From Psococerastis gibbosa (Eukaryota > Arthropoda > Insecta > Psocodea > Psocidae), in the NCBI GenBank assembly GCA_963971405.1, contig OZ020484.1, forward strand, positions 25,854,001-25,918,000: 64,000 bases of DNA, read 5' to 3'. The position numbers and the translations under genes are program-made. The notes beneath the pieces are model-generated. The model was not told where the DNA came from and ran no database searches. It was given only the letters and a program-made list of their open reading frames with translations. How positions within the stretch are numbered: the first letter of the stretch is position 1; each line of letters begins with the position of its first letter. Shown here one piece after another: positions 1 to 10,532 of this stretch.

Positions 1-130
1 ACTCTTCTCACTTTTACCCGAAAGGTACATTATCTGGCCATGCTTCGGAGGGCATGTAAAGCAGGACGTGTGTAAGAACGTACCTGTAGTAATAGAACAA
101 AAAGTCAAAATGTGTTTATTTGTGTGTGCC
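1..130 (+). repeat. SINE-A fragment, cut by window start
   Basis: This matches the body of the SINE-A family seen whole near 4.4 kb: the end of the tRNA-like head (ACCCGAAAGGT), the block CTGGCCATGCTTCGGAGGGC, then the 3' tail AGTAATAGAACAAAAAGTC. The middle (the CCCGGG block and the GGCTT/AGCCC hairpin) is missing, so this copy has an internal deletion. Its 5' end lies at or beyond the window edge. Confidence 0.8.
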
Positions 131-239
131 AATGGAAAATTCTTATTTTATCTTCCATTTTGTGATGACTTAAACCAACTAAACATTACCATAAAAAACC
201 ATAAGAATAAAAATCGAAGACCTATTGTCATACGAACGA

Positions 240-660
240 CTCACGTTTACCATCCAAAGATAGTCAATCAACCACTCAGATGGAAAGACAGGTGTGGTGT
301 CCCCGTAGCCTTTTCTGCGGACTCACGACACGCTTCCAGTCAGAGATCTCCAGCCTGGAAGTACAACGATCGCGGCGATCAGCCGTGCGTGAAGCTCACT
401 CGAGTTTACTATCTGGCTATACAAATTCCAGACATTCTCCAGCCCAATCTTCCGCATGGCTCCCAAAGGCGAAAAGCAGCCACAACAAAAGTCAAATTAG
501 GCTTCAACTCGTAGGTATGAATAAGTCAACAGTCGAGAGAAGCAACATGGACCGATGCAAGAAGCGCCGACAGGTTGGCGGTGTAGCAGTGGAAACTCCA
601 CTACCGTTGACTCCCATTTTCGAAGTTCCATCCGGAGGTAGCCGCCATGCGTTGCGATAG
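240..660 (+). other. GC-richer island, possible 5' exon or unidentified repeat
   Basis: This stretch is less AT-rich than its surroundings. A short frame starts ATGGCTCCCAAAGGCGAAAA at 456 and stops at 500, giving 14 residues (MAPKGEKQPQQKSN). It could be the start of a gene whose first exon ends near 490, but the possible donor (AAAAGTCAAA) is weak. Two other frames stay open for 60-150 codons without any motif I recognise. A repeat fragment is just as likely. Confidence 0.15.
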
Positions 661-2274
661 GAAGAAATATAGGGGTTTCCTTCAGATTCAACTTCCCATA
701 GCTTTACCACCTTAGGGTGGGTCCAGTTCCCAGCAGCAACTTCAGGTTATCCTAGATTTCTATATAGGGGACATTAAATTTCCCCCTAAAAGATTTTTTT
801 TAATTCCAGGGGCCACCTGCCACGTTATGACTGGTCATAGGAGACGTGGCAATTAATATACATATTAAGCGAATGTCCTATGTATTCAACATAGGTTGTC
901 CTACTGTAAATGGAATACAAAACATACTGCACTCCGGTCTACAAAATATTTTTATGTTTATGTGCTACACTGTTTTCCAATGTATAGCGAAATACTTCAG
1001 TTTTATTTCAGTAATATTTGCCAAATTTACTAGTAAAACGACAAAGTTATTTTATTATACTTCAATTGTTCAGTATCCGTTGGATTCCACTTGCCCCAAG
1101 AAAACCCTTACCAACTGAGAAGTCGTACGTTCGGATTCCATCCTTAAACTATCATAGACTCAAATTTTGCGGCAAAATATTCACGTGTACAGAAAATTTC
1201 CCGACGCATTTGCCAGAGTTCGCCGCTTTTTTCCAACAGGCACTACTAACTTTCTTTATCTTTACTTCACTGATAGGTATAACGCGGCAACAGGGCATTC
1301 AAAGTCCTCAAGGAGAATCCTCTGAACTATTGTTCTTCGTTGCCATTGATCTTCGTTATCATTGTAAAAGATAATTTTTCTTCATGAGCTAGCTAAATGT
1401 TTTACGTACAATAGTTGGTTGTTGGTTACATTTACGTAAAAGTGAAATTAATCGAACATCCCACAGCCCCATGAAGAAAATAATCCTCCGTGGTGAAAAC
1501 AGCCATGAATGTTTTACACACAACAAATACACTAGCTTGTCCAAATTCAAAAATAATCTTGTGTTTACGCTTGCAAACAATAGATATAATTTACACAGCA
1601 ATAATTTGTGCGCAACAACAACAATTAAAATGTTATACGCAAGGCGATGACAAAAAATATGTTCATGAAGCATTAAAGATGAGTAATCTTCGGGAATAAT
1701 AATATGATGATTACAGACATGAAGCAATTAACAAACTGCATTAACCCGGTTGCTCCCAGCTTACAAGATTCAATCTCATAGCAGAAACCATTAGTTATCC
1801 ATAAACGAAAGGAAATGCATATGACCTTGAGGGAATCAACAGAAAAAAGGCCCATCACTCTCTACATGGCTTGGTGTAGCGCATTCGACTTGTCATTAAT
1901 TTTCGAGATGCACATTAGAGATCAATGAATGGGGAGGGGTTAGAAGAATAAGGCGGGAAAAATTGCCATACTGTCAACTCTTAATTACACAAAGTAACCA
2001 AATGGCTTCATAACGACGAATAATATTAGGAGATTTTTCGTATAGGAACCCATACAGAAATTACGTCAGATGTTTTGAATGACTGCGCCCATGATTAGAA
2101 TGATCTGATTGGTTGGGAGCAAGCATACGAAGGCTTTCCATTTAATGCACGCGCTATGGTTTTTGACAATTTAACCAAAGGGGAAAAACCTTATAAGGGT
2201 AAAAAATCAAACTTTACAGGAAATGTCTGTATGTAAACTGTAGAAATTAACACTCTCTATATCGTACAGTCACC
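661..2274. other. No gene recognised
   Basis: This is AT-rich sequence with frames of up to about 118 codons that carry no recognisable motif. I see no inverted repeat, tRNA-like box pair or LINE tail in it. Confidence 0.5.
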
Positions 2275-2480
2275 ATGATGAAGCAGTAGAATTTGGGATG
2301 ATAGACCGTGGTCGTTCAGAAAGCGTGCTTCCAAACGTTTCCTCCGTATCTGCGGTCAACATCCTCAGCGGAACCGCGTAGACTTTTAATATTGTATCTT
2401 GGAGGCTCATCGCACCAACTGTTGCTGCGGTTTCTGGTTCTGCGGTTGGTGGAATCCACGCCTTAAAACGTGGTGGTGTT
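2275..2480 (-). repeat. Dispersed repeat R1, copy 1
   Basis: The segment is clearly similar to 26150-26300: both share CAGTAGAA, GGTCGTTC.GAAAGC, CAAACGTTTC, TCTGCGGTC and the GGAGGCTCA end. In copy 2 the minus strand is open for 72 codons (S-T-A-D-V-D-E-T-F-E-S-M-L-S-E-R), so the family may derive from a transposon protein. Copy 1 is not open in that frame. Function unknown. Confidence 0.5.
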
Positions 2481-2741
2481 CAAATGAAGGCATTAGATAC
2501 ATAATGAACTATGAACAGTCAATGTTGATGACAGTCATGTATATCAAAATGTAGGGGAACACATCTTATATTTACAGAATCCTCAATGATAGGTCTAACA
2601 TCGATATTCTCTGTGACATTGGACGAAGTGAAAAGAAAACGGATAGTGGGGCGGTGGATGTCAGTTTGTTTCCTAATTAATACATAGTCGATCAGGAAAC
2701 AGGTGTACTATTGGTATACTGAAAAAAAGTTATTTAGGCTT

Positions 2742-2915
2742 AAATGTTGGTTCGAGTTCCACACTGGCTACATTTTCTGGCCATGCCTTGGAGGGCGTGT
2801 AAAACAGGCGGTCCCGGGTCATCCTAGTCCAGTGTAAAAGAGGGCTTTATCGCCCTAACTCTGTTAGTTTGGCTTAGTAATAGAACAAAAAAAGTCAATG
2901 TTTAGTTATTTTTTT
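2742..2915 (+). repeat. SINE-A, 5'-truncated copy
   Basis: The copy starts inside the tRNA-like head. It has a good B box (GGTTCGAGTTCC at about 2749), then the CTGGCCATGCC, GGTCCCGGGTCATCCTAG and AGGGCTTTATCGCCCT hairpin blocks, and ends in AGTAATAGAACAAAAAAAGTC followed by an AT-rich tail. The A-box half is lost. Confidence 0.85.
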
Positions 2916-2952
2916 ATTTTTTATTATATATATATTTTTTTTATTTTTAAGA

Positions 2953-3115
2953 AAAAGATTGGTCACATACAAACAATTTAATGAATGTATCCAATTGACC
3001 TCTTCAGTCGCCTCTGTAGGTTAGTACCCGTGTTGAGTTACGACACGTCTCCGATCGCATGGCGTGTAAAGACTCGCACATGTGCAAGCATGTCACCACC
3101 TGGCCATCGAAGTCG
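2953..3115 (-). repeat. SINE-B copy
   Basis: On the minus strand it begins CGACTTCGATGGCCAGGTGG, whose TGGCCAGGTGG resembles a Pol III A box. It continues with TGCACATGTGCGAGTC and CGATCGGAGACGTGTCGTAA, and ends with CAGAGGCGACTGAAGAGGTC and TAAATTGTTTGTATGTG. Other copies lie at 7.5, 8.4, 28.1, 37.8 and 46.8 kb. Confidence 0.8.
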
Positions 3116-3244
3116 TCAACGAATGGTTTGATATTTTCCCAATTACGCTTTTTTTCGAAGAGGTATGTCACATGATTTTTCTTTCTCTAATATGGGTAAA
3201 AATCGGAGGAATCGATGGGATAAATTAAAAGTTTCTTCTCTTTT

Positions 3245-3322
3245 TAATTTTAGGCAGACTTTATAGTCTTATTGCTAGTTTTTTTTTCAATAAAGTCGTT
3301 CTCAATTCAATTCAATTCAACT
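3245..3322 (+). repeat. Retroelement-like 3' tail with (TTCAA)n
   Basis: TTTTTTTTCAATAAAGTCGT is followed by about four units of the pentamer TTCAA. A polyadenylation-like AATAAA next to a short tandem repeat is typical of SINE or LINE 3' ends. The body upstream is not recognised. Confidence 0.4.
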
Positions 3323-4410
3323 GCTCTAGACAGTGTTTAAAGAGAGTACCTATAATTCAAGATTAATAAAAGCCAAACATTACACCGTACCACGGCGCCA
3401 GTGATCTCACACGGTAAATTTATATTTACCCCTGAGTGATGACAAGTCTCTCTCCTTGGGCTGCTCTACAATAATGATACTAAGCGCAGGATAGCTCCCG
3501 TAAACGCAGACGACGATTAACCAAAGGTATTAAGGCCCGCGCGCATTCAAACGGATAAGGCTGCGCTAAGTATGTTGAAATTATAGGGCAGAGCTCGCAG
3601 TAATGAGGTACACACTGTGAGTAGACATTACTTTGATTTCAATTTAATTACCAACTGCCGATTTCTGAAGCACTTAGACCCGTTTTTTTTTTATTCTTTA
3701 TGGTTTCCCAGAGTGCCAAGACTAGACTCCCACACTGGCTCTATTAAATTTAGTACAATAAACCGAAAATCAACCAGTAGCAGTATTTCTGGTGGCTGGT
3801 GCCAGCGTCTATTTTATTTATTTATTTGGTCATGGCTATAATACATAAAATCTCGACTCTTGGTTTTTTTCACAGAACTACTGCATTGGAAATCACAGAA
3901 TAATTAGAGGCAAAATTCTGCTCTACGCTACTATTTGAAGCAACATGAGTTGTGGAATAATAGTCTAGATACTTTGATTTGTCAATGGCAGGTACCCTTA
4001 TTAGTATTGGGGAGACTAGGACCCGAACTTGGTTAAGTCTATAAGTCACGCCTATTATAATGTGTCAATGATACAGGTATGTATAACTCAGCTTGCCCAT
4101 TGACGCTTGCAGTCGTTTTCAGATGTCAGCAGGCAGCAGCATCTTCATATGCAGACAAGCGTAACTCTGTACTTCTTTGCAAACTTCTCTTCAGTTTTGT
4201 AACCTTACCTGAAAATCAGAATAAAATTATCTATTAAATATGTATAGTACAATAAAAATGCTTTATTATTTGAGCAATACGCTCATTATTAAATGATACA
4301 CCAATTTTGTGCAATAGGCGGCTTGACAAATCTTTAAAATCTATTTTTATGTACTACAGTAGTAGATTTATTTCATGCCCCTTTAAAATTGTTTCTACAG
4401 TAAGCCGTAG
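3323..4410. other. No gene recognised
   Basis: AT-rich sequence with only short random frames and no element boundaries that I can see. Confidence 0.5.
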
Positions 4411-4628
4411 TAGGACATGTAGCGTAGTGGTACGGACTCTGACGTTCACCCGAGAGGTTGTTGGCTCCAGTCGCACACTAGCTACATTTTCTGGCTATGC
4501 TTCGGAGGGCATGTAAAGCAGGCGGTCTCGGGCCTTCCTAGTTGAGTATAAGAGAGGGCTTTATAGCCCTAACTCCGCTAGGTTGGCTTAGTAATTAAAA
4601 CAACAAAAAGTCCTTATTTATTTATTGA
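4411..4628 (+). repeat. SINE-A, full-length reference copy
   Basis: This is the most complete plus-strand copy, about 218 bp. The head resembles a tRNA: A box TAGCGTAGTGG at 4420-4430, and B box GTTGTTGGCTCC at 4457-4468, which reads GGTTCGAGTTCC in another copy. The body holds CTGGCTATGCTTCGGAGGGC, a CGGTCTCGGGCC block and the hairpin AGGGCTTTATAGCCCT. The tail is CTCCGCTAGGTTGGCTTAGT followed by AAAAAGTC and (TTAT)n. Family knowledge: SINEs are transcribed by Pol III and mobilised by a LINE. No partner LINE sharing this tail is visible in the window. Confidence 0.88.
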
Positions 4629-5439
4629 AAATGTAGAGAAGTCAAAACAACAACAAAAAGCATGGACTCCACAACTCCACTCCGGCACTTATAGCTGCAT
4701 ACTTGCTACTTGCAATTTTAATTCATGATGGAACTCTGTCAAGTAGATTGTAGCCATACTAAGCTTGAGAACGGTCTTAGGCAGACGTGGTTACACCCTG
4801 CCAAGACAAAACACACAAATAACAGTATATACTGAAATTTTATGAAAATAAAATATTTCACAAACGTAAAGAAATCAAAATTATCGACAGCTGCGCTGAT
4901 TGTCAGTGACAAAAACAGATATTTCAAACATAAGCAACGGTCATAAAGTGTATTTATGAGCGAGGTGAAGTGATGTGGTCGCGCAATTATCACACCCCAT
5001 TTGAGGCTCTGTTATTTGCTAATTACACCAATTATGCCATCATTTTTCCGAATCTTTCGGCTTGCCAATTTCAAGTAATTGCTTATGTAATTTTTATGAA
5101 TATTATTAACATTACTTGTTTAATATAGTCTCGTTTGGAAAATGAGTTTCTTGTTAATTTGTGTGCGAGTGTATAATTTTCGGGGCTATGGTTGTTTGTA
5201 GATAGAGGTTGGTATTAATAACTGATATAATAATATATTATGTTGTTAGTATACGGCAAGTTACATAAGCGAAAAATTATGTGACGCCACCAACCGAGAA
5301 GGGTTCAGAGTATCTTCTTTAACGACACGATTTTGTTTGTTGTGTTCAGCAACATGCCAGACAGCCGTATTTTCGCCTGCCGTAGAGGAAGGAAAAGGCA
5401 AAAAAACTTTGAAGGTCTTGGTGTGAAGAAACATGGAAA
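4629..5439. other. No gene recognised
   Basis: AT-rich sequence. The minus frame at 4739-4993 (84 codons) is rich in F, L, C and V, as expected of AT-rich antisense DNA, and shows no family motif. Confidence 0.5.
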
Positions 5440-5643
5440 TAAATAATGACTTTCTGTTCTATTACTAAGCCAATCTAACGGAGTTACGGCTATAAAGGCC
5501 TCTGTTAAACTCAACTAAGAAGGCCCGGGACCGCCTGTTTTACATGCCCTCCGAAGCATGGCCAGAAAATGAAGCTAGCGTGGGACTCGAAACAACAACC
5601 TTTCGGGTGAAAGTCAGCGTCCGTACCTACATGTCCTGACTTC
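5440..5643 (-). repeat. SINE-A, near full-length copy
   Basis: On the minus strand all blocks are present: the head (GGACATGTAGGTACGGACGC, with the A box damaged by a small deletion), a B-box region altered to GTTGTTTCGAGTCCC, the CTTCGGAGGGCATGTAAAAC block, the CCCGGG block and the AGTAATAGAA tail. Confidence 0.85.
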
Positions 5644-6518
5644 CAGTGTAATTACGGCAGCTCCCACCAAATGTAGATAAACTGAGCAGCTGGAATCCAC
5701 TGGAATCCTTTGGAGTTTGGAGTCACACTTGCACGACGAACTTCGCAGAGCCTTGGGGTTATTCAGCGCTCGCTTTAGGGTGTCCCAGTCTGTTTGATGT
5801 CACCCCCCTGGAGACTCGAAGCCTGCCGGGATAGGTTGTGGGTGTAGGGCGCGGATGTTGCGGTCAGCGAACGTTCCCCCGAGTATCACCCTTGAATCGA
5901 TTCCCTTTGCGGTTTTCCTTCCTCCTTACTAGTTATGTCGCTGTCTTCAAGACACCTTGCTTCCCATTTGACTGCTCATGCCCGGGAGGCTATGATATTG
6001 ATCGCGGTTGCCTAAACTTGATAACACTTTGAGCAATTCGGATTAATAGGCATACATGTCTTTATTAAATCTCAGCAGTATGTACTGTATATCATTTAAT
6101 TGTTGGTTTGTTTCAAGCACAGCTAACAGGGAAGAACAAGGGTGTCGGATAGTACGGTGCCCAATGCAGTTGAGTGGCATCGTCCATGAATTTCAAAAAT
6201 TAAAGACAAATCGATTAAAGATATTAAAGAATCATTAAAAAATATGTAACAAAGCAGACAATAGGTTACATGACAATTGAACAATAAAATATAAAATATG
6301 CTAGATAAGGTAGCTTATAGGTTAACAATAATAATTTTTAATTAAAAAGTTAAAAATAAATAAATAAATGCTGGCCAAAACGCCTGTAGACATTGGTGAC
6401 AAGAAAATGACGTCACTGCCAATACAACTGGTAGTTTACCCCAACTGGCAGCTACTACCCGGCATCGCAAATGACGTCACATTCTGTGTCGTAACTCAAC
6501 AAAAAAAATAATCGCAAA
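5644..6518. other. No gene recognised
   Basis: Around 5680-6000 the sequence is GC-richer with open plus frames (5838-6032) but no domain. From 6240 on it is A-rich low-complexity DNA. TGTGTCGTAACTCAACA at about 6486 resembles a short piece of SINE-B. Confidence 0.4.
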
Positions 6519-6683
6519 CTAGCGGTGTTAGGGCTGCAAAGCCCTCTCTTACACTAAACTAGGAAGGCCCAGGACCGCCTGTCTCCGAAGCATGACCAGA
6601 AAATGTAGCAAGTGTGGGACTCGAACCAACAACCTATCAAGTGTAAGTCGGAGTCCGCACCACTCATCTACATTTCCAGGCCT
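6519..6683 (-). repeat. SINE-A copy with internal deletion
   Basis: The minus strand shows the B box GTTGGTTCGAGTCCC, the block TTCTGGTCATGCTTCGGAGA, then GGCGGTCCTGGGCCTTCC and TAGTGTAAGAGAGGGCTTTG. About 12 bp around ATGTAAAGC are missing. The A box (TAGATGAGTGG) is close to consensus. Confidence 0.8.
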
Positions 6684-7507
6684 GGTTAAACTGTGCTATG
6701 TTAGTGATGAAGGATCGTTTACATCCTCCATGCAGGACTACTTTAAAAAGAAATAACACCTGGCCTAGTTCTCAAATTATGCCTAAAAAAAAATAAAGAA
6801 ACAAAATCTGGAAACATAATTTACCGCACTTTTACCCATTCATTTACATTCAAACAAAAACATGATCTTTTCCTTTTCGAGGGGACCCCCGTAAAGGTGG
6901 CTGTATATCCAATTTAAAAACCCATCTGCCAACCAAATAAAGTCAAATTTGGGGGAAAATAACGCGCGGAGCTAGTAGTGAAATAAGCCAGCCACCCCAC
7001 GTTTGTGCGTAGCTTCATTAAAAATACAACGTATGCATGCGGCAGATCTTGGGTTTCTTATTAATGGCCCATGTACTGGCAGTCTGCAAAGAGGAATGGT
7101 TTCCGAAAATAAAGGATTAAAAATCAGCCTTCTCTCGGGTGCTCCCATTTGTTATGCGATAATGGGACAGAGTAATACTTGCTGAGGGTAATGAAGATGC
7201 TGCCGAACTTGATCACACATTTTAGAGCTGGGGAGGGGAGGCCTCAGGGAGGGGGGAGGTGTTAAGTATCACCTCCTTGGCGATGTTCACTTACCTGGAA
7301 TGCTTTCTCAGTGCTCTAGAGTTCGAGATAGTTTAAGACGAGCTTTTACACTTAATTAAGTAATTGAGTAGGTGAAAGAGATATGTAGTCCCGCCGGTGC
7401 ACATCGTATAAGTATCAATAGTATAGGATTTATTACGTGTATTTAGAGCTTCACTGCTTACTACTACCACTGCTAGTATTAGGATATGTAACGCATTAGA
7501 TTTAGGA
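6684..7507. other. No gene recognised
   Basis: Mixed AT-rich sequence with a purine-rich patch near 7225-7260. No repeat family is recognised. Confidence 0.4.
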
Positions 7508-7662
7508 CTTCGATGGCATAATGGTAACTTGTTCGTACTTGTACGTGTAGACATCATGCGATCGGTGACCTGTCGTAACTCAACACAAGTATTACCTACA
7601 GAGGCGACTGAAGAGGTTATTCGGATACATTAATTGAATTGTTTGTATGCGAATAATTTAAA
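7508..7662 (+). repeat. SINE-B copy
   Basis: A plus-strand copy: CTTCGATGGCATAATGGTAA (A-box half), CGATCGGTGACCTGTCGTAA, CAGAGGCGACTGAAGAGG and GAATTGTTTGTATGCGAATA. It is diverged from the 8.4-kb copy, so probably old. Confidence 0.75.
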
Positions 7663-8369
7663 AAAAGTGCTACTTGTAGTTGCATTCTACCTCACTTTAA
7701 CCCTCAATAAAGAATAAACAATTGCCAATAGGGAGAATCTCAAATTTGGATTATTTAGCCGAAACCCTCCTGAAACTAAAAACCTGCATTAGTTCCTTGC
7801 CAAGAGCATATGAATCACTTTTCAGAGCAGAAGTCTCCATAATATTATCCAGAAGAGGCACACAAAGAAGAAGAAGAAGCACGTCGAGAGTTCAAACAAA
7901 TTGTTTGACCACAAAAATTTCCAAAAACAATCTCCTTTCATAAGCACACCCCACCAACCAGACAATAGGCAGCTTTCACTAATCATGCCCCACCTCCTGG
8001 TTATCCCCGGTACCTGAATCAGATTTGTCTGATAACGACAATCAGTGGCAGCGCATGCATCAAGGGCCCAACTCAATTTGAATGACATAAGCACAAGAGA
8101 GATTACAAACAGGGCCAGCCTTTCACCCATAACTGCAGTAGAACGACACCAGAAACTCCTCCTACGCTAGTGCTGACCCCCTGCAGGCAGACCATTTATG
8201 TATGGCCCCTGGATGGTGAGACAGGGAGGAGTATCTTTGACGAGATAACGAAAACAAATAAAGTGTTTTAACTATAGGAAAGGGCCGGAAGTTATAGTCT
8301 TTTCTGTTGGCAACTTTCGAGTCACGATTTTTCAAACTGCAGTATGTGGTGGTAATTTGATGCGGATAT
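7663..8369. other. No gene recognised
   Basis: Overlapping open frames on both strands (plus 7722-7943, minus 7822-8130, minus 8162-8422) carry no recognised domain. The minus frame at 7822-8130 starts with a hydrophobic stretch but ends in a poly-F run that comes from an AAG-rich tract. Confidence 0.4.
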
Positions 8370-8525
8370 TCGACTTCGATGGCCAGGTGGTAACGTGCTT
8401 GCACTTGTGCGAGTCTTAACACGCCATGTGTCGTAGCTCAACACAGGTACTAACCTACAGAGGCGACTGAAGAGGTCAATCGGATACATTCATTAAATTG
8501 TTTGTATGCGATTAATCTTTTTATA
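8370..8525 (+). repeat. SINE-B, best plus-strand copy
   Basis: About 156 bp. It starts CGACTTCGATGGCCAGGTGG (A-box-like TGGCCAGGTGG), then TAACGTGCTTGCACTTGTGC, TGTCGTAGCTCAACACAGG, CTACAGAGGCGACTGAAGAG, and a tail TTAAATTGTTTGTATGCGAT running into A/T. An 11-bp gap removes the GATCGGAGACG block seen in other copies. No clean B box is visible, so the tRNA origin is an inference. Confidence 0.8.
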
Positions 8526-9179
8526 AATAAATAAAAAATATATAGGGCAATATAATTATTTTCCTATTATAACATTGAAATTTGAACATTCAACTTAAAT
8601 AAGAAAGAAGCCTTGTCTCGTACTTTGTCAAGGAGTCATAGTAAATTCCGTCTTTATTGAGTGATACTCGTACAAAAATGCAATAAGGTTTTAGCCATGT
8701 ATTTGCTTCATTATAGCCCGGGTATCATTTGGACACTCAACAATCGTCTCACAAACCTGCCAACTCATATCAGACTTGCAAGTGTATTTTATTTATATTC
8801 TGACATTGTCAAAGCTCCACATAATGAAGCAATCTGTTCTGGGGTCAGCTACGAATTGTTGAATTTAGGCTACTATTGTACAGTAAACTATAATTCGCTG
8901 TTGTGTAAAAATTAAATGGGCGGAAGCGGATGGGTAAACCCTTGCATTAAGCAGCTTAAATTATCATGTTATTTTGGAACAACTCCTCATGTTGACCTAT
9001 TGAAGGGTTGTTAGACCTAGAAAGGGGGTTGTTTCATTAGTATAACACAACTGTCGTTTTTATGGGCTTACTCGATATTTTTTTACCCTGCTTTTGTCGC
9101 CTGTGAAATAACAGGTTGATAGGGCGTTGTCAAACATAACCTCACCAAAAGAAGAAAAAATAACTTAGGGAAATATACG
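8526..9179. other. No gene recognised
   Basis: AT-rich. The frame at 8661-8915 (84 codons) has no motif I recognise. Confidence 0.5.
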
Positions 9180-9290
9180 TGTATTTATCCGGAAAAAGTA
9201 TTCTTTAGATCTCTCTATACAGGTCACTAATCTTGTCGGTAAAGTGTTCTATAACTTGTAAAATCTGCCATTTCAACTTACGTAAACACT
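9180..9290 (-). repeat. Dispersed repeat R2, copy 1
   Basis: It pairs with 47485-47595: both contain AAAGTATTCTTTAGATC, CTCTNTACNGGTCACTAA and AAAGTGTTCTNTAACTT. The second copy is open on the minus strand for 64 codons. The family is unidentified. Confidence 0.5.
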
Positions 9291-10170
9291 TACTGGCCAC
9301 TCTAACCATGTATTTAGTAGCAAATTAATAAAATAATAAAGGAAAGACGCTACGAACCCAATATAAATATCGTTAAAAATATTTTTTTAAATGGCTTTTA
9401 ATGGCAGCCAGTGCAAAAGTACCCGAGTAATGTATTCATTAGCGTTATAGGGAGCATAAAATTTGGGCGACGATTTGTTGGTTGGCCGATTTACCCTGTC
9501 TCAAAGCATGCGCTATCGGATATCATCAATATCCAGGCTGTTTTAATGGTCACACCATTAAGGCTAACATGCTGTATATATAAATAAAACTATTTTTCCT
9601 ACATGAATGGCATTCCGGTAAAATTAAGCTTGACCGGAGACCGTACGTGGTGTACTCATACGTGACGACACAATTTGTTCACCTATAGCACCTCGGTATG
9701 TCTAGAATAATTCAAACTCATAACATAGCGTAGCAACTGAATGTAGCCTCAGTATGAAGACGCATCATGCACCACAATATTTAGAATTTGGAATGAAATT
9801 CCAAAAAAAAACAACAATGAATTAAAGAAATTTAGGACGGGTTAAAAGGGTTGAAACAATCTGCGAACTCTGGTATTTATTTTAACAAAACGTATTTTTA
9901 ATCAAAAGCAAATCAAATGTATTCTTTCCTTCACACAATAACAGAGGCGTAAAGTTTTAGAATGATGGCGGGGGCAAAACTAAGTAGACCTTATGACGTC
10001 ATCAGGCAGGATAAGGAAAAATTTAAAATATAAGAGATAAAAACAGTAGGGTTTTACGCATTTTAATAGTTGTAAAGTATAGCTGTAGATTTTACAAAGC
10101 TAAAAAAGGAATGCTTATATTCATATTGCTGCAAAGGGGACCATGAAGTATTATGAACCACGTCTTACAA
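9291..10170. other. No gene recognised
   Basis: AT-rich sequence. A short palindrome-like AATGGTCACACCATTAAGG lies near 9545. Nothing else can be supported. Confidence 0.4.
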
Positions 10171-10225
10171 TGCTCGAGGCGGGGGGGGGGGGCGGCAAGT
10201 TGGAACGTGCCCCCCCCCCCCCCAA
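10171..10225. repeat. Facing G- and C-homopolymers
   Basis: A run of G (about 10178-10191) and a run of C (about 10209-10223) are separated by GCGGCAAGTTGGAACGTG. This can form a G:C hairpin and makes the local assembly uncertain. The flank reads like the ...TTGGGGGGG end of a common arthropod repeat. Confidence 0.7.
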
Positions 10226-10464
10226 CTTTACGCCCTGCACAATACAACAAAAAGAAAAAAACATACCCTTCCCCAAACCCCAAATTTTCATGTCTCACAA
10301 AATGTTTTCAAACGTTCGTTTCCTGATTGAAGTACGACGTTACGTCGTACCTACCTTACGTTATTTCTGCCTTTATGGTCAACCTAACAATAATATTGCT
10401 TGATGAATCTTTCGGTTATTTAACATTTTTGAATCTAATATAGCTTCAATATTACATTATATTG

Positions 10465-10532
10465 CATATAGCCCTAACTCCGCTAGGTTGGCTTAGTAAT
10501 AGAACAAAAAAGTCGACATTTATTTATTTACA
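10465..10532 (+). repeat. SINE-A 3' fragment
   Basis: Only the last ~65 bp of SINE-A are present: AGCCCTAACTCCGCTAGGTT, GGCTTAGTAATAGAAC, AAAAAAGTCG and TTTATTTATTTA. It is either a heavily 5'-truncated insertion or a remnant. Confidence 0.85.

Noticed and set aside
68-514. 148-codon open frame, longest of the window
   Set aside because: Starts with GTG inside a SINE-A fragment and runs through AT-rich DNA; no motif, no splice support.
3290-3322. CRISPR-like or satellite array
   Set aside because: Only a short (TTCAA)n microsatellite at a retroelement tail; no spacer structure anywhere in the window.
7822-8130. Minus-strand frame with signal-peptide-like start
   Set aside because: The hydrophobic start and the poly-F end come from purine-rich antisense DNA; no cleavage-site context or homologous motif recognised.
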